Positions 9,710-19,561 of a stretch of DNA of 23,760 nt are shown in pieces. The notes under the pieces are model-generated. The model was not told the origin of the DNA, searched no databases, and saw nothing but the letters and a program-made list of their open reading frames with translations. The stretch comes from Phlegmacium glaucopus (lineage: Eukaryota; Basidiomycota; Agaricomycetes; Agaricales; Cortinariaceae). The translations under genes were made by a program, and so were the position numbers. The stretch spans positions 106,780-130,539 of the forward strand of contig MU130662.1 of NCBI GenBank assembly GCA_015039465.1, given 5' to 3'. The first letter of the stretch is position 1, and each line of letters begins with the position of its first letter.

Positions 9710-11368
9710 CAAAACCCCAAGGTTGTCCATCAGCGGATTTCCGCCGGATTGTACTAGACTGCAGAGGATGTCCATTGAGCTCATTTCCGGTGAGTATTAA
9801 AGAGCCCAGGGATGTCCAGGAAGCTGACAGTAGTCAAATACTAGGCTCCCGGAGATACCCTGTGAGCTCCTGGGATCTAATATTGAAGTGTGGAATGTGC
9901 TTGGTGAGCTCATGGGAGTGTATAATATTAAGGTCCAGAGGGTGTCCAATAAGCTGATGGGAACCTAATATAAGAGTCTGGATCATGTCCAATGAGCTCA
10001 TGCTAGTTCAATATTCAACTCCGGAGGGTGTCCAATAAGCTAATGGGAACCTAATATAAAACTCCGGATCATATCAAATGAGCTCATGCTAGGTCAATAT
10101 TCAACTCCAGAGGGTGTCCAATTGCCTGATGGGAACTTAATATTAAACTCCGGAGCATGTCCGATGAGTTTGTGGTAGTTGAATATTCAACCCCAGAGGG
10201 TGTCCAATAGGCTGATGACATTTGAATATTCAACTGCGGAGGGTGTCCAATGAGGTGATGACAGTTGAATATTACAGTCCAGAGGGTGTCCAATGTGCTC
10301 ATAAAAGTTAAATATTCAACCCTGGAGGGTGTCCAGTGAGCTGATGACAGTTGAATATTAAAGTCCGGAAGGTGTCCAATGAGCTGATGGCAGTTGAATA
10401 TTAAAGTCCAGAAGGTGTCCAATGAGCTCATACAACTTGAATATTCAACCCTAGAGAGTGTCCAGTGAGCTCATGGTAGTTGAATATGGAACCCTGGAGG
10501 GTGTCCAATGAGCTAATGACAGGTGAATATTACAGTCCGGAGGGTGTCCAATGAGCTAATGACAGGTGAATATTAAAGTCCGGAGGGTGTCCAATGAGCT
10601 GATGACAGTTGAATATTCAACCCTGGAGGGTGTCCAGTAAGCTCATTACACTTGAATATTCAACCCTGGAGGGTGTCCAGTGAGCTGATGACAGTTGAAT
10701 ATTAAAGTCTGGAGGGTGTCCAATGAGCTCATACAATTTAAATATTCAACCCTGGAGGATGTCCAGTGAGCTGATGACAGTTGAATATTCAAGTTCAGAG
10801 GGTGTCCAATGAGCTGATGACAGTTGAATATTAGTTCAGAGGGTGTCCAATGAGCTGATGACAGTTGAATATTCAACCCTGGAGAGTGTCCAGTGAGCTC
10901 ATGGGAGTTGAATATTCAACCCGTGATGGTGTCCAGTGAGCTAATGACAGTTGAATATTAAAGTCTGGACGGTGTCCAATGAGCTCATACAGTTTAAATA
11001 TTCAACCCTGTAGGGTGTCCAGTGAGCTCATGGTAGTTGAATATTCAACCCTGGAGGGTGTCCAGTGAGCTGATGACAGTTGAATATTGAAGTCTGGAGG
11101 GTGTCCAATGAGCTCATACAATTTAAATATTCAACCCTGGAGGGTGTCCAGTGAGCTCATGGTAGTTGAATATTGAACCCTGGAGGGTGTCCAATGAGCT
11201 AATGACAGGTGAATATTAAAGTCCGGAGGGTGTCCAATGAGCTGATGACAGTTGAATATTAAAGTCCGGAGGGTGTCCAATGAGCTCATAAAAGTTAAAT
11301 ATTCAACCCTGGAGGGTGTCCAGTAAGCTCATTACACTTGAATATTCAACCCTGGAGGGTGTCCAGTG
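9710..11368. repeat. Minisatellite, ~37 copies of a 43-bp unit
   Basis: The core GGAGGGTGTCCARTGAGCT recurs every 43 bases, regularly from about 9940 to 11368 and in decayed form back to about 9710. Each unit also carries a TTGAATATT segment. Two main variants are mixed: one with CCCTGGAGGGTGTCCAGTGAGCT preceded by TTGAATATTCAAC, and one with TCCGGAGGGTGTCCAATG preceded by TTGAATATTAAAG. Several units contain full palindromes, TGAGCTCA and TTGAATATTCAA. Since 43 is not a multiple of three, open frames on the minus strand here are accidental. The array stops abruptly at about 11368, at the start of KDZ-1. Confidence 0.93.
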
Positions 11369-11435
11369 CAGGTAGGTAAGCTACATTGTTACGTGTAACA
11401 CGGTGTAGCGAAGACATACAATGTAGTGACATAGT

Positions 11436-11514
11436 CGGGCCCGCTGGGCGCCAGGAGGCTCAGCGTATATAGGGTAGATACATTGTATCCACTAACAGCA
11501 GGCCAGCGGGCCCG
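11436..11514. repeat. 12-bp perfect inverted repeat
   Basis: CGGGCCCGCTGG at 11436-11447 is the exact reverse complement of CCAGCGGGCCCG at 11503-11514, with a 55-base loop. It lies close to the presumed left end of KDZ-1. Confidence 0.8.
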
Positions 11515-12033
11515 CTGTAGGAAATGGGGGGTAGTAACCGGCCACAGGGCAAGGCCCGGTATGGAGGCCGCGGGTCATATACAGTCACAAATGGGCATTC
11601 ACGACTATATGGACAAATCACAGTGTCAAATACGCCTCCCCTACATAAATGCAACGGACAAATACGACCAGAGATAGTAGTGCACAGCCGCAGGCCAAAA
11701 CCGGTTACTGAAGCCACGGCCTATATCAATGAACAGCAGCTGTGGGTCAGTCCGCTCCCATAAATACTACAGCTGAGAAGGCCAGAGATAGCACATACAG
11801 CTTGGCATTAACAGTAATTGGATCCATGATGCTTTAGACCAATTTTTCCCGCTGTAAAGCTATCGTTGTGACATCCCACAGCTGAAGAGGTGGCCGCGGG
11901 CGGGAAACCTGGCACAGATAACGGTAGACACAATTTATTGATGTACATGGAAGACCTCTTATTGTCTATAGATTGTGGGTGTAGCAGACAGCCCAGGGAT
12001 CTGCTAACAGAGCATGTGCATGGTCTGCGGGAG

Positions 12034-12312
12034 ATCAATGAGGCCGCGGTCTCTCTCTGAGTAGAGAGCCGATATGGCTACCTTTTACAACCTAAGGTGG
12101 TTGTTCCTCAAGGGTCAGAGCACATGAACAACCTTCTATTTAAATGGATGATATCATTTGTTGTGTTCCGCGCATGTAGAAACATCCTGTGGCTGCACAT
12201 ATGGCCACGGATGGGAAGGCTAACAGATGGGAAGGCCGCGGGACCATCAACGAGGCCGCGGTCTCTCTCTGAGTAGCGAGCCGATATGGCTACCTTTTAC
12301 AAGCTAAGGTGG
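12034..12312. repeat. 67-bp direct repeat, two copies 212 bp apart
   Basis: Copies at 12034-12100 and 12246-12312 differ at only three positions. Both carry GAGGCCGCGGTCTCTCTC, then GAGCCGATATGGCTACC and CTAAGGTGG. The first half recurs once more as GAGGCCGCGGTCCCACC inside the transposase gene near 18313. They sit just beyond the stop of the second KDZ-1 gene and may be subterminal recognition sites. Confidence 0.85.
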
Positions 12313-12337
12313 AAGGGGCAAAGAGTACATCAAGTAT

Positions 12338-14359
12338 TTAAACTGATGACAGAATAACATCAGTAGCAGGGACTGTAGCCGCAGCTGGGACAAATACACC
12401 ATTGTTGTAAAGGTCAACCATGTGAGATTCTATAAAATACCTTGCATAATGAAGACCACCTTTCACATGGTCACAGGAGGTACCTGCGAGAGAGTAAAAG
12501 ATTAGATCATGTTCAAGGTTAAATACAGTAGGAGTCAGGATGAAGTAAGTTATTCCACATTCGAGTCTGCACCAGATATATCTCCCTCACTGTCTCCGGT
12601 AGGTAAATTGATTGTGAGGCTAGAAAAGTATTGAGGAGTGAAAGGACCAGGAATGGAGTGGATGGGTTGTCCTCCGAGGATTGCACCTAACAATCATCCA
12701 CCCAGTCCACCCTCTCCGCTGGAATCTTCTGAAGAAGAATAGTCAAGAGCGGCCGCGGCCTCAGCCACGGTGACAGGGGGACCGTCAGGATCAGAGGATG
12801 TCAAAGTGGGGCTTATTGGTTGTCCATCGGCTCCTGGGTGGATGGAATCCGAGTCCATGCCGGCAGCCCCAGCAACGGTGGCAGGGACATCAGAATCGGA
12901 CGAACTAAAGACATCTTCTGGCCTGGCATCGGATGATGACTGGACTTGCTCCATCTCAAGGGTGCCTATGACAGGACTCAATAGTCGTGCACCAGGTCCA
13001 CTATGGCTTGAATCCGAGTCCAGGAAAGCAGCCCAGGCCGCGGCCGCTGGGACATCAGAATCAGACAATGTAAAGGCATCTTCTGGCCTGGCATCGGATG
13101 ATGTTGATGAGCTAATCATATCCATCTTATCACTGGTGGAGTCAGAACCTCCACTGAAGGTAGAAAACGCATCCGCTGCAGCACAGTTGGATCCATCATC
13201 AGACCCAGAATAGACATCACCAGCTCCGATGGAAGATATATCAGCATCTGCATTCAGTCAGGCCAGATCGCAATAAACTTGAGGGAAGGACATCACTCAC
13301 CATCAATAGGATGAGATAAGGGTACCGTGATCAGAATCAGAATATCTTCCACCGCCAAGGGAGTACCTGGTAGGATCTGTGTGACAGTCAGGTATCTTTG
13401 TTTCAGACAATAGGAAAGCACTTCTGACCAAGTATGTTGTCAGCTAGTGCTGCCGCCGCATCTGCTGCAGGCACAGAAGCCGCAGAGGAGTCCCAATTCT
13501 GAGGGAGCATTGAAATTGTTGACTGATGACCCCACACTTCAATGGCTGGCCGAGGGCGCACAACGGCCGCGGTGGCATCTGAAAGCCGGCTCCTCGCAGG
13601 GCCTGGAACAATGTCCTGATGACCTTGGGGATCCATCGGGGACCTGTGAAACTGAGGAGGGTCACCATAGGCATGGCGAAGGGGAGGACGTGTGAAGTGT
13701 GTGGGGATGAGGGATATATCTAACTCTGGTACATCCCGATTGTCATTTGCGATGTCGGAAAACCTCTGGGAGCCGGCCCATGATGGAGGTGTAGCGGAGA
13801 CCTCCCCCCATCGTCCCCAGGGAAGTGAAATGTTATAGCCCGAGTGGTGACGGCGTGCAGTGGGGAGTGGCAGTTTATCAAGGTTCAGCACTTCTTGCTC
13901 TGTGAGGTCCGGGCCCCATGTCCATTTCAGCGATGGAAGGGCACACAAGCGGATAAGGTTGGCCGCGGCCGCGGCCCAGACATCGGTCGGTGTAAGTTTC
14001 TGCTTGCTCTTCCTTTTTGATGGCACATCCTCCGTTACCCCTTCCTTGATGAGGGCAGCATCATAGAGCTGAAAAAAGCCAGCAGCCCTTCGGATAGAGA
14101 TGTCCGCGCGGGCTTCATATGTTACTTCGAGGCCGTGAACATGATGACGGAGGTCTTGAATATTGTCCAAAACTCCCATTGTAATGGCGCGGTACAGCTG
14201 ACATTGGTCACAAGTCAATGGCAACCCGTGGGGCTCGAATGATAAATGCCGCGACCAAGTATACTTGGTCTTGTCTGCTTTGGGTGGCAGTATTCCCTTG
14301 ATACCTGTAACAGACCTGTGGTGGCTCAGGGCTGCATTGATTGTAAGTAGAGTAAGCAT
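12338..14359 (-). pseudogene. KDZ-1 linked second gene (conserved protein of unknown function), broken
   Basis: I model exons 14359-13429, 13376-13326, 13247-12573 and 12483-12338, all GT-AG and frame-consistent. The protein has a CDQC pair near the start, then ADISIRRAAGFFQLYDAALI, a Lys/Arg-rich linker, KWTWGPDLTEQEVLNLDKLP and HSGYNISLPWGR. A long acidic Ser/Asp/Ala-rich part follows, with two imperfect copies of SSDARPED..SDSDVPA. The C-terminal text includes GAILGGQPIHSIPGPF and CDHVKGGLHYARYFIESH, ending at the TAA at 12338-12340. One in-frame TGA at 12694-12696 interrupts exon 3; the frame stays open past it. Relative to the homologue in KDZ-2 the first ~230 residues are missing, so the ATG at 14359 is probably not the original start. 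I do not recognise the family, and it shows no TET/JBP dioxygenase motif. Its place directly behind a KDZ transposase suggests a role in that element. Confidence 0.65.
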
Positions 14360-14474
14360 TCCGTCTTCTGAAGGGGGGGTGTCTAATGTCCACCAAGCCA
14401 GGTGATAACTTTGTGTAACCGCGGACAGATCTTCTGGAGCCAGAGTGATCGCGTGACAATGCTGACCGACTTAC

Positions 14475-15858
14475 ATTCACGGAGTGCCTCCGAACTGGCA
14501 TTCTGTCCAGGGCTTCCCGTTTGCCAGATCCACGATAATTGATGCCGGGTCGATCCTGGCTCATTTGGATTTAAAAGTGCAGTACTGCTGCGGATGTCTC
14601 CCTTTGTAAGAACACGATATTGATTCAATGTCACTTCATCGGCTCCGAGTTTCGTCATGGCCATGCGGCAGCGGGAGTATACCCGACAATGGTAGGAAAT
14701 CCAAGAATTTAGTTTGGCAATGGATGAGCGAGCACGGGTATGGACACCCTTTCTGGGCGCAACACGAATGACATGAGAGAATTGAAAAGATTTATCTGCA
14801 ATCATATCGCGCAATGCTTCAAGAGTCTTTGCCGCTTGTTTGATACGTAACTTGAGTTCTACTGGAATATAGATATGATCATCGGTTACAGATGATGAGG
14901 GCATGGACAGCCTTCTACGTTCAGGAGGGACCACATTGCCAGGAGTGGCCGTGGCCGCAGGTGTGTCCGCGGGAGTGACATTTATGGTCAAGGATGGAGT
15001 ACCCTCAACTGCGTCATTATCATCATCATCTAGGTCATCAAATGTGTCATCATCCATGTCATGCTGTTGGTCCGGTACCAAGATGAGAGGTGTTGCACAG
15101 TGCTGGAGCCCATCCAACACATCGAATTGTGAGGTTAGCACCTGCCGCAGCCGTTCCACCTCCCGTCTGTCCTCTTCACGACATTCAGCACCTAACATTC
15201 GTACGCGGTCCTGGATTTCAATCCTAAAGACAGGTATGATTATCTGTGGTGGGAATGGAACCACGGGCACTATCACTGACTGTTTCTCCTCTGTATCAAG
15301 GGCCAGTTCAATCCATTTGGTCACCAATTCGGGTCCATCATTTGTATCCTGTGAGCGCGCGGCTTCTTCTGGTTCTGGGGGACAGGCCCCTAGTATATCC
15401 ATTACACTTCTGTCTTCCATTCGTGTCTTTTCCGCATGTAATATTTGTTCCTCCCATCTGTCCAAGTCGTCCGGACTGATTCCTTCGACCAAGTTCTGGT
15501 AATAAATGTCGGCAGTTTGAGAGGTGGCCGCAGCCTGAATATACCGAGCGGCCAATGATTCGGCTAAATACAGTGGTCAGTGATGACCAGGGTGCTGAGA
15601 CAGATGCCCACCCATCCGGAGAGATTTTTTATGATTGGAGTCAGTCATATGATCATCCATTATCTCGGCACGGTGAGCCAAAGTTGCCATGTGCATGGCG
15701 GGTGTCACAGAATTGAGCACGGCCCACAAGCTCTCTAGGATCTCTCCTGCAACAACCGCGGCCCCAGGGATAAATGACGTTGCATATCGAAAGAAACAAC
15801 TGTCCTTGTGACCATGGACGTGGAAGAGGCCAATTGCTGCATCTATGGTCAAGCCCGG
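14475..15858 (-). pseudogene. KDZ-1 transposase, 3' half (catalytic Glu region and C-terminus)
   Basis: Exons 15858-15612, 15563-15281 and 15223-14475 join in frame without stops. The first encodes GLTIDAAIGLFHVHGHKDSC, GEILESLWAVLN and LAHRAEIMDDHMTDSNH, where the Glu of HRAE is the likely third catalytic acid of the DDE set. Next come RWEEQILHAEKTRMEDRSVM and ELALDTEEKQ-like text. The last part has IQDRVRMLG, an acidic Asp-rich linker, EALRDMIADKSFQFSHVIR, the LGADEVTLNQYRVLTKGDI helix region and NPNEPGSTRHQLSWIWQTG, all typical of KDZ C-termini. A GTAAGT donor at 14474 ends it, but the last exon seen in KDZ-2 (VHWLRARAQ) is absent. The missing exon and the upstream insertion make the gene nonfunctional. 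Confidence 0.85.
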
Positions 15859-17274
15859 TATTGCGCACCAATACTGATTGGTAGCGTGAGAACAAAGCTT
15901 AAAAGTTGCCATCATGAAAATAAGCGGACTTTGAATTCACTTACCTATTTCGGAAGCAGCCCTGAATCGCGTTCCTGGTCGACAAAATCATTCGTTCAGC
16001 ATTATCATCCTCATCGCTCATCATATCCTCAATGTCTTCCACTATGCTATCCATTATTTACACCATCGACATGCTCCTTAACATCTACCATCCATTCGTT
16101 CCTTGGCTAGCGATTCAACAAAGCGATCAATCTACTATTCGCATCGGTCATCGGCTCGCATTTGATCACATCTATGGCCCATCATTTCAAGAACGGCCCG
16201 TTTATGGACGCATCAGCTACATCTCCCATTATGTCAAAGGCTTTGTCATCGTTGTTGTGGCTATGGACCCACAAGTCTTCTCCTCAGCTATCTATCTTGC
16301 CATACCTCGCTCCTGGATCGCACTCAGTCCCCTATCCTCACTCATCTACCTCTTATCTTATCATTCACTGCCAAAACCATCATTCACGCGGTACCTGAAG
16401 CCTTCCCACCCTCTTTATGACAATTTAGGAAGTCCAGGAGGATCACGACTAAGCAGGAATTGCAGATGAATCAGCAGCAGAGGATTATTCTCGCAGAGTG
16501 TCAAGTGTTATCAAGGCTGCGCGACATGGGATCATGGGCAAGTAGTATTTTCTCGGGAACAAGGCTGCGCCTTTCAAGTGTTGACTCAGGACCTTTCACA
16601 TTTTTGACATGACCACACGCCTTTGGAGTCGATATATTTTTGCTATTGGACTATGTACACTGCCTTCTCTTCTTTTCTCTCGCACTTTGACATTTTACAG
16701 ATCTTTTTATTGTTCCTTCTTCTTTTCCATTGTTCTTTTCTTCTCGCAGCTGTCCTCTCTTCATCATTCTTCCTTTGACAGCGCGTACTTCTTTCTTTTA
16801 TTTGTTTTACATAGCCTCGTCCTTAGGGTATAAATACTGCTCTTTTGTACCAGGATAGGTAGTTCAGTTCAATTCATTCTTACCCCCCAACAATCATCCT
16901 CTCAGTGGAATTCCAGTGAATTCCTCCCTCAAGTTCGCTTTTTTAACCTTTTTATCTGTTACTGTCCTCTACTGTCAATTGCTATAGTCTTGCTGAAGAC
17001 TTCCAATTATTCCTCCTCATCCTCTTCCTCAATCCCTCCAAGTTCGCTTTTTCCAGTCCCTTACTGTCAACCTTCTGTCAACTGCTATAGTCTTACTGAA
17101 GACTCTTTCTCATTCATCCTCATCCTCCTCACCTCTACTCTTGCCTCCTACCTCAGTGTGTTACAAGTCTAAGGTTACACCTTCCCTAAACGAACAACAG
17201 GGAGTCTCTTGACCTAAGGTCTGGTCCACTGCTCTCTGGTTGGAGTTTATATACAACAACAACAACGATTTATA
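15859..17274. mobile_element. 1416-bp insertion inside the KDZ-1 transposase, unclassified (LTR-like features)
   Basis: The transposase frame breaks off after LLPP at 17275 and resumes with GLTIDAA at 15858. Joining the flanks at one copy of CCGG (15855-15858 and 17275-17278) restores a continuous KDZ sequence, so the insertion boundaries and a 4-bp target duplication are well defined. The insert has no long recognisable protein. It is pyrimidine-rich on plus, with a TATAAATA box at about 16829, a following TTTGTACCAGGATAGGTAG stretch like an LTR transcription start region, a ~108-bp internal duplication and a CAACAACAACAAC tail just before the right end. The ends are TATTGCG and GATTTATA, not the usual TG and CA, so it is not a simple solo LTR. 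A 3'-truncated retroelement or LINE-like tail is possible. Confidence 0.7.
16926..17135. repeat. ~108-bp tandem duplication inside the insertion
   Basis: Copy one (about 16926-17033) and copy two (about 17034-17135) share CAAGTTCGCTTTTT, TTACTGTC, TGCTATAGTCTT, CTGAAGACT and CTCATCCTC blocks in the same order, with scattered differences. The duplication lies downstream of the TATA-like box and is pyrimidine-rich. Confidence 0.8.
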
Positions 17275-19328
17275 CCGGGGGTAACAGGTGTCCGATACGT
17301 TCTTGTAAGTGGATAATATACTGGCAGGCAATGTCATATATGATCATAACACCCTGCCGCTCATGAACAGTGGTTGTTTTCAAGGCCTGCAAGAAAGCCC
17401 AGTCGACATTCTTCTGTTGCTCCCCGCGGAATAAATTGGCCACACTATTTGGCGCGAAACACCCATGTCGCGCACATGCAATTGCTACAATTCCTGTGAT
17501 ATCACATGCCTTAGATAGAAGCATTGACATTTCAATGGCCCGAAATTGATTTTCACAAGGTGCTTTCTGTATCAATCGGGTATTGAATTTGGCCGTGGGT
17601 AGGCAATTCTGGACTCACTGTTGACCTCTCAATCGTGGTTTTAATAAATGCATCATATTCACATCTTGGGCTCATCATTCCACCACCTTCAGAGAGCCAT
17701 ATATCATCTGCAGCATTTGGCTGCCGGACATGGTCTGCTTTGAAGTTGCCATCGGCTACAAAGGACCGTTGATACACCCATCTATATATGTCAATACCAC
17801 ACCATTTAACAGTGAGATGTCACATATACCTTTGAGGATCTAACAACCACTCGCCCGGTAGATTGATGCCCGGCTGGGGACACGCCGGACAAAAGTTAGC
17901 CAGTTCACCTGGTTTTGCCGAGGTTGTTTCTTCTGATTTGTGAGCAAATCCTGCCCACTTGAGTTTTTTCAACCATCTCCAAATGTGGGAGATTCTCCGA
18001 AGTTCGTGATATAAATTGGGCACACTTTCCGGAGTCATTGGTGCTGTGTGGCGACAAAGTTTTTGGAAGTATTGATATGCTGAAGACTTACATTCCAAAT
18101 TTGACATCCGAAAGTCATCCAGAACAGCATGTGTGAAAACTGTCCGATACCGAACAAAACTGGTAGGGACCAGACCCGCGGCCATCACATCGCAATGAGT
18201 GGTCTCCCGGCCACGGCATGTGCAAACAACAAGGGAAAGATGATGTATTCCATTTGTATGGATGACACGCACGTATGGATTTTTGAGAGCGTCATACCGC
18301 GGGAGGTCATCTGAGGCCGCGGTCCCACCTTCGGTTGAGTCGTTTTGTACACCGGTGGAGGCCCTATCCCACCCAGGTGGGTCCTCGTTAGGCATGTAGC
18401 CCTCTGGCATGCCAAGGGTCTCTTCATTTTCAGTCCCATTGTCCACGGCATCATCAAATATCTCCCCAACATATTCACCGGGATCCATTGGTTCCTGACA
18501 GGCCTCACTAAGTGCTGTCTAGGTCCTTTTGTGTGGGTAAACACCTACTATATTTTCCCAGTCAAAGGTCTTTCCTTCAATATTTGCCTCTCCATTGTCA
18601 ATGTCCATTGCACACTCGGTTGAATTTAGCAGGCCGACGGGCTCCATGCATGCCTCTGTTTGGTCGTCTATGTCATCCTTATTTTGCTGAAAAGCCAACA
18701 ATAAACATTGTTGAAATTGTAGTGTGGCACACAGGGTTAAGTTGGTATGATGGGGGATCAGAAAGTAGACCCCAGCCTCCCATAACTGCACAGGACGGAA
18801 GTATGTCCCGGTCCATACTTCGATGCGATGCAGAGGCCTTTCCATATGGCTCGCTCGAATACATCCGCGGCATAAAAATGTTGCCGCGGTACAGTCTTTA
18901 CAATGCCACTTTGCATACTTTCCTCGCATACAGCAAGCACATGTGGAATTGGAGGGCAAAGCATCACGTGAAAGCAGTGCCTTCAACATTGGATGTACAC
19001 GCGTGATGAATTCTTCCATATAATATTGTTGTGTCCGTGGGGCCCCTGTGCCCTGCGGTGAGTGTGGCGGTGAACAATCATGGGCATGATTCTCGTTGAA
19101 TTCAGGGTTAGGAAGTCTCTTTTCTGCCTCCGGTTGATCTGGCAGTGGTGCGCGGTCGATCCATACGGGCTCTTCCATCGTCTCCTCAACAGGGCCATTG
19201 GGTGTCTGATGGACGACAGAATACACCGCTATTCCATCTGCTGCTTCATCATCATCTTCTATGAGTCGACCTTTAGTTCTTCTCCTCTTCGTTGGGCGCT
19301 TAGCAAAAGTCGAGGTATCCATGTTCAT
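17275..19328 (-). pseudogene. KDZ-1 transposase, 5' half (CxC2 cysteine cluster and first two catalytic Asps)
   Basis: The start at 19328 gives MNMDTSTFAK, then a nuclear-localisation-like KRPTKRRRTKGR. A cysteine cluster lies at residues 130-167 (CACC, WHCKDC, LCRGCI, SH, PLHRI), followed by the CxC2-like KDZ-associated domain in exon 2 (YVRVIHTNGIHHLSLVVCTC and ETTHCDV, later FCPACPQPGINLPGEWLLDP). Exon 2 runs to 17830, exon 3 is 17781-17619 and exon 4 starts at 17566; these introns are clean GT-AG. Exon 3 has FVADGNFKADHV with the likely first catalytic Asp. Exon 4 has CARHGCFAPNSVANLFRGEQ and MIIYDIACQY with the second. The frame reaches LLPP at 17275, where the insertion begins. The exon 1 to exon 2 junction near 18520-18545 is not fixed; the obvious donor and acceptor would leave an intron of only ~30 bases. 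No stops are seen in the exons, so loss of function looks recent. Confidence 0.87.
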
Positions 19329-19422
19329 GTGGACAGCAAGAAAGATTTTTTTTGCACATGGTTAGATTACAGGTATTACTATTTGAATGTGGATGACATG
19401 TAGTTTCACCACGAGGCTGCAT

Positions 19423-19468
19423 CATGTGGTTGTACCATGTGGTTGCAACATGTGGTTGCAACATGTGG
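19423..19468. repeat. 13-bp tandem repeat, about 3.5 copies
   Basis: CATGTGGTTG starts at 19423, 19436 and 19449, with a partial CATGTGG at 19462, giving an exact 13-base period. It lies ~95 bases upstream of the KDZ-1 transposase start, so it could be a subterminal or promoter element. Confidence 0.85.
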
Positions 19469-19561
19469 AGATATTACGGAAATGAAACGAGATAACAAAA
19501 ATATTGTTTTACCTCCCACACTTTGCCCCTCTATCTGTGCCATGAGTACTGCCATCGAGGT

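Larger units (their letters stand above)
11369..12337. other. Noncoding left flank of KDZ-1
   Basis: No gene is seen. The stretch contains CTACATTGT at about 11389 and its inverted copy ACAATGTAG at about 11418, a 12-bp inverted repeat (listed separately), several GGCCGCGG words and a 67-bp direct repeat (listed separately). This density of short repeats is what one expects for a subterminal transposase-binding region, but binding is inferred, not shown. Confidence 0.55.
11369..19420 (-). mobile_element. KDZ-1: KDZ-type DNA transposon with two genes, disrupted
   Basis: This interval holds a KDZ transposase (19328 to 14475, minus), a second gene behind it (14359 to 12338, minus) and about 1 kb of noncoding DNA on the left with direct and inverted repeats. 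The left limit is set by the end of the 43-bp minisatellite. The right limit lies between the transposase start (19328) and the foldback element (19562); I could not find convincing terminal inverted repeats or a target duplication, so both limits are approximate. It is inactive as it stands: a 1416-bp insertion splits the transposase, and an internal deletion appears to have removed the last transposase exon and the first part of the second gene. Confidence 0.75.

Noticed and set aside
10084..10876. Open reading frames of 76 and 115 codons on the minus strand
   Set aside because: They lie wholly inside the 43-bp minisatellite. Their peptide periodicity (HWTPS, LNIQ) is the DNA repeat read in shifting frames, so they are not genes.
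9710..11368. CRISPR-like regular repeat array
   Set aside because: The repeat is a continuous tandem with no unique spacers, and the genome is fungal.
12770..13213. Plus-strand frame of 147 codons
   Set aside because: It is the antisense of the acidic Ser/Asp repeat region in the second KDZ-1 gene; the minus strand fits the exon structure.
12338..14359. The second KDZ gene as a TET/JBP dioxygenase, known to travel with KDZ elements
   Set aside because: I see no HxD...H iron-binding pattern or other dioxygenase motif in either copy.
15859..17274. The insertion as a large intron of the transposase
   Set aside because: The left (acceptor) side would end in ACCGG without AG, and the flanks carry a CCGG duplication, which fits insertion instead.
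11369..19420. Terminal inverted repeats for KDZ-1 (about 11379-11396 against 19395-19412)
   Set aside because: Only about 12 of 16-17 positions agree (GTAGGTAAGCTACATTGT against GTGGTGAAACTACATGT) and no matching 8-bp duplication lies beside them; this is within chance.
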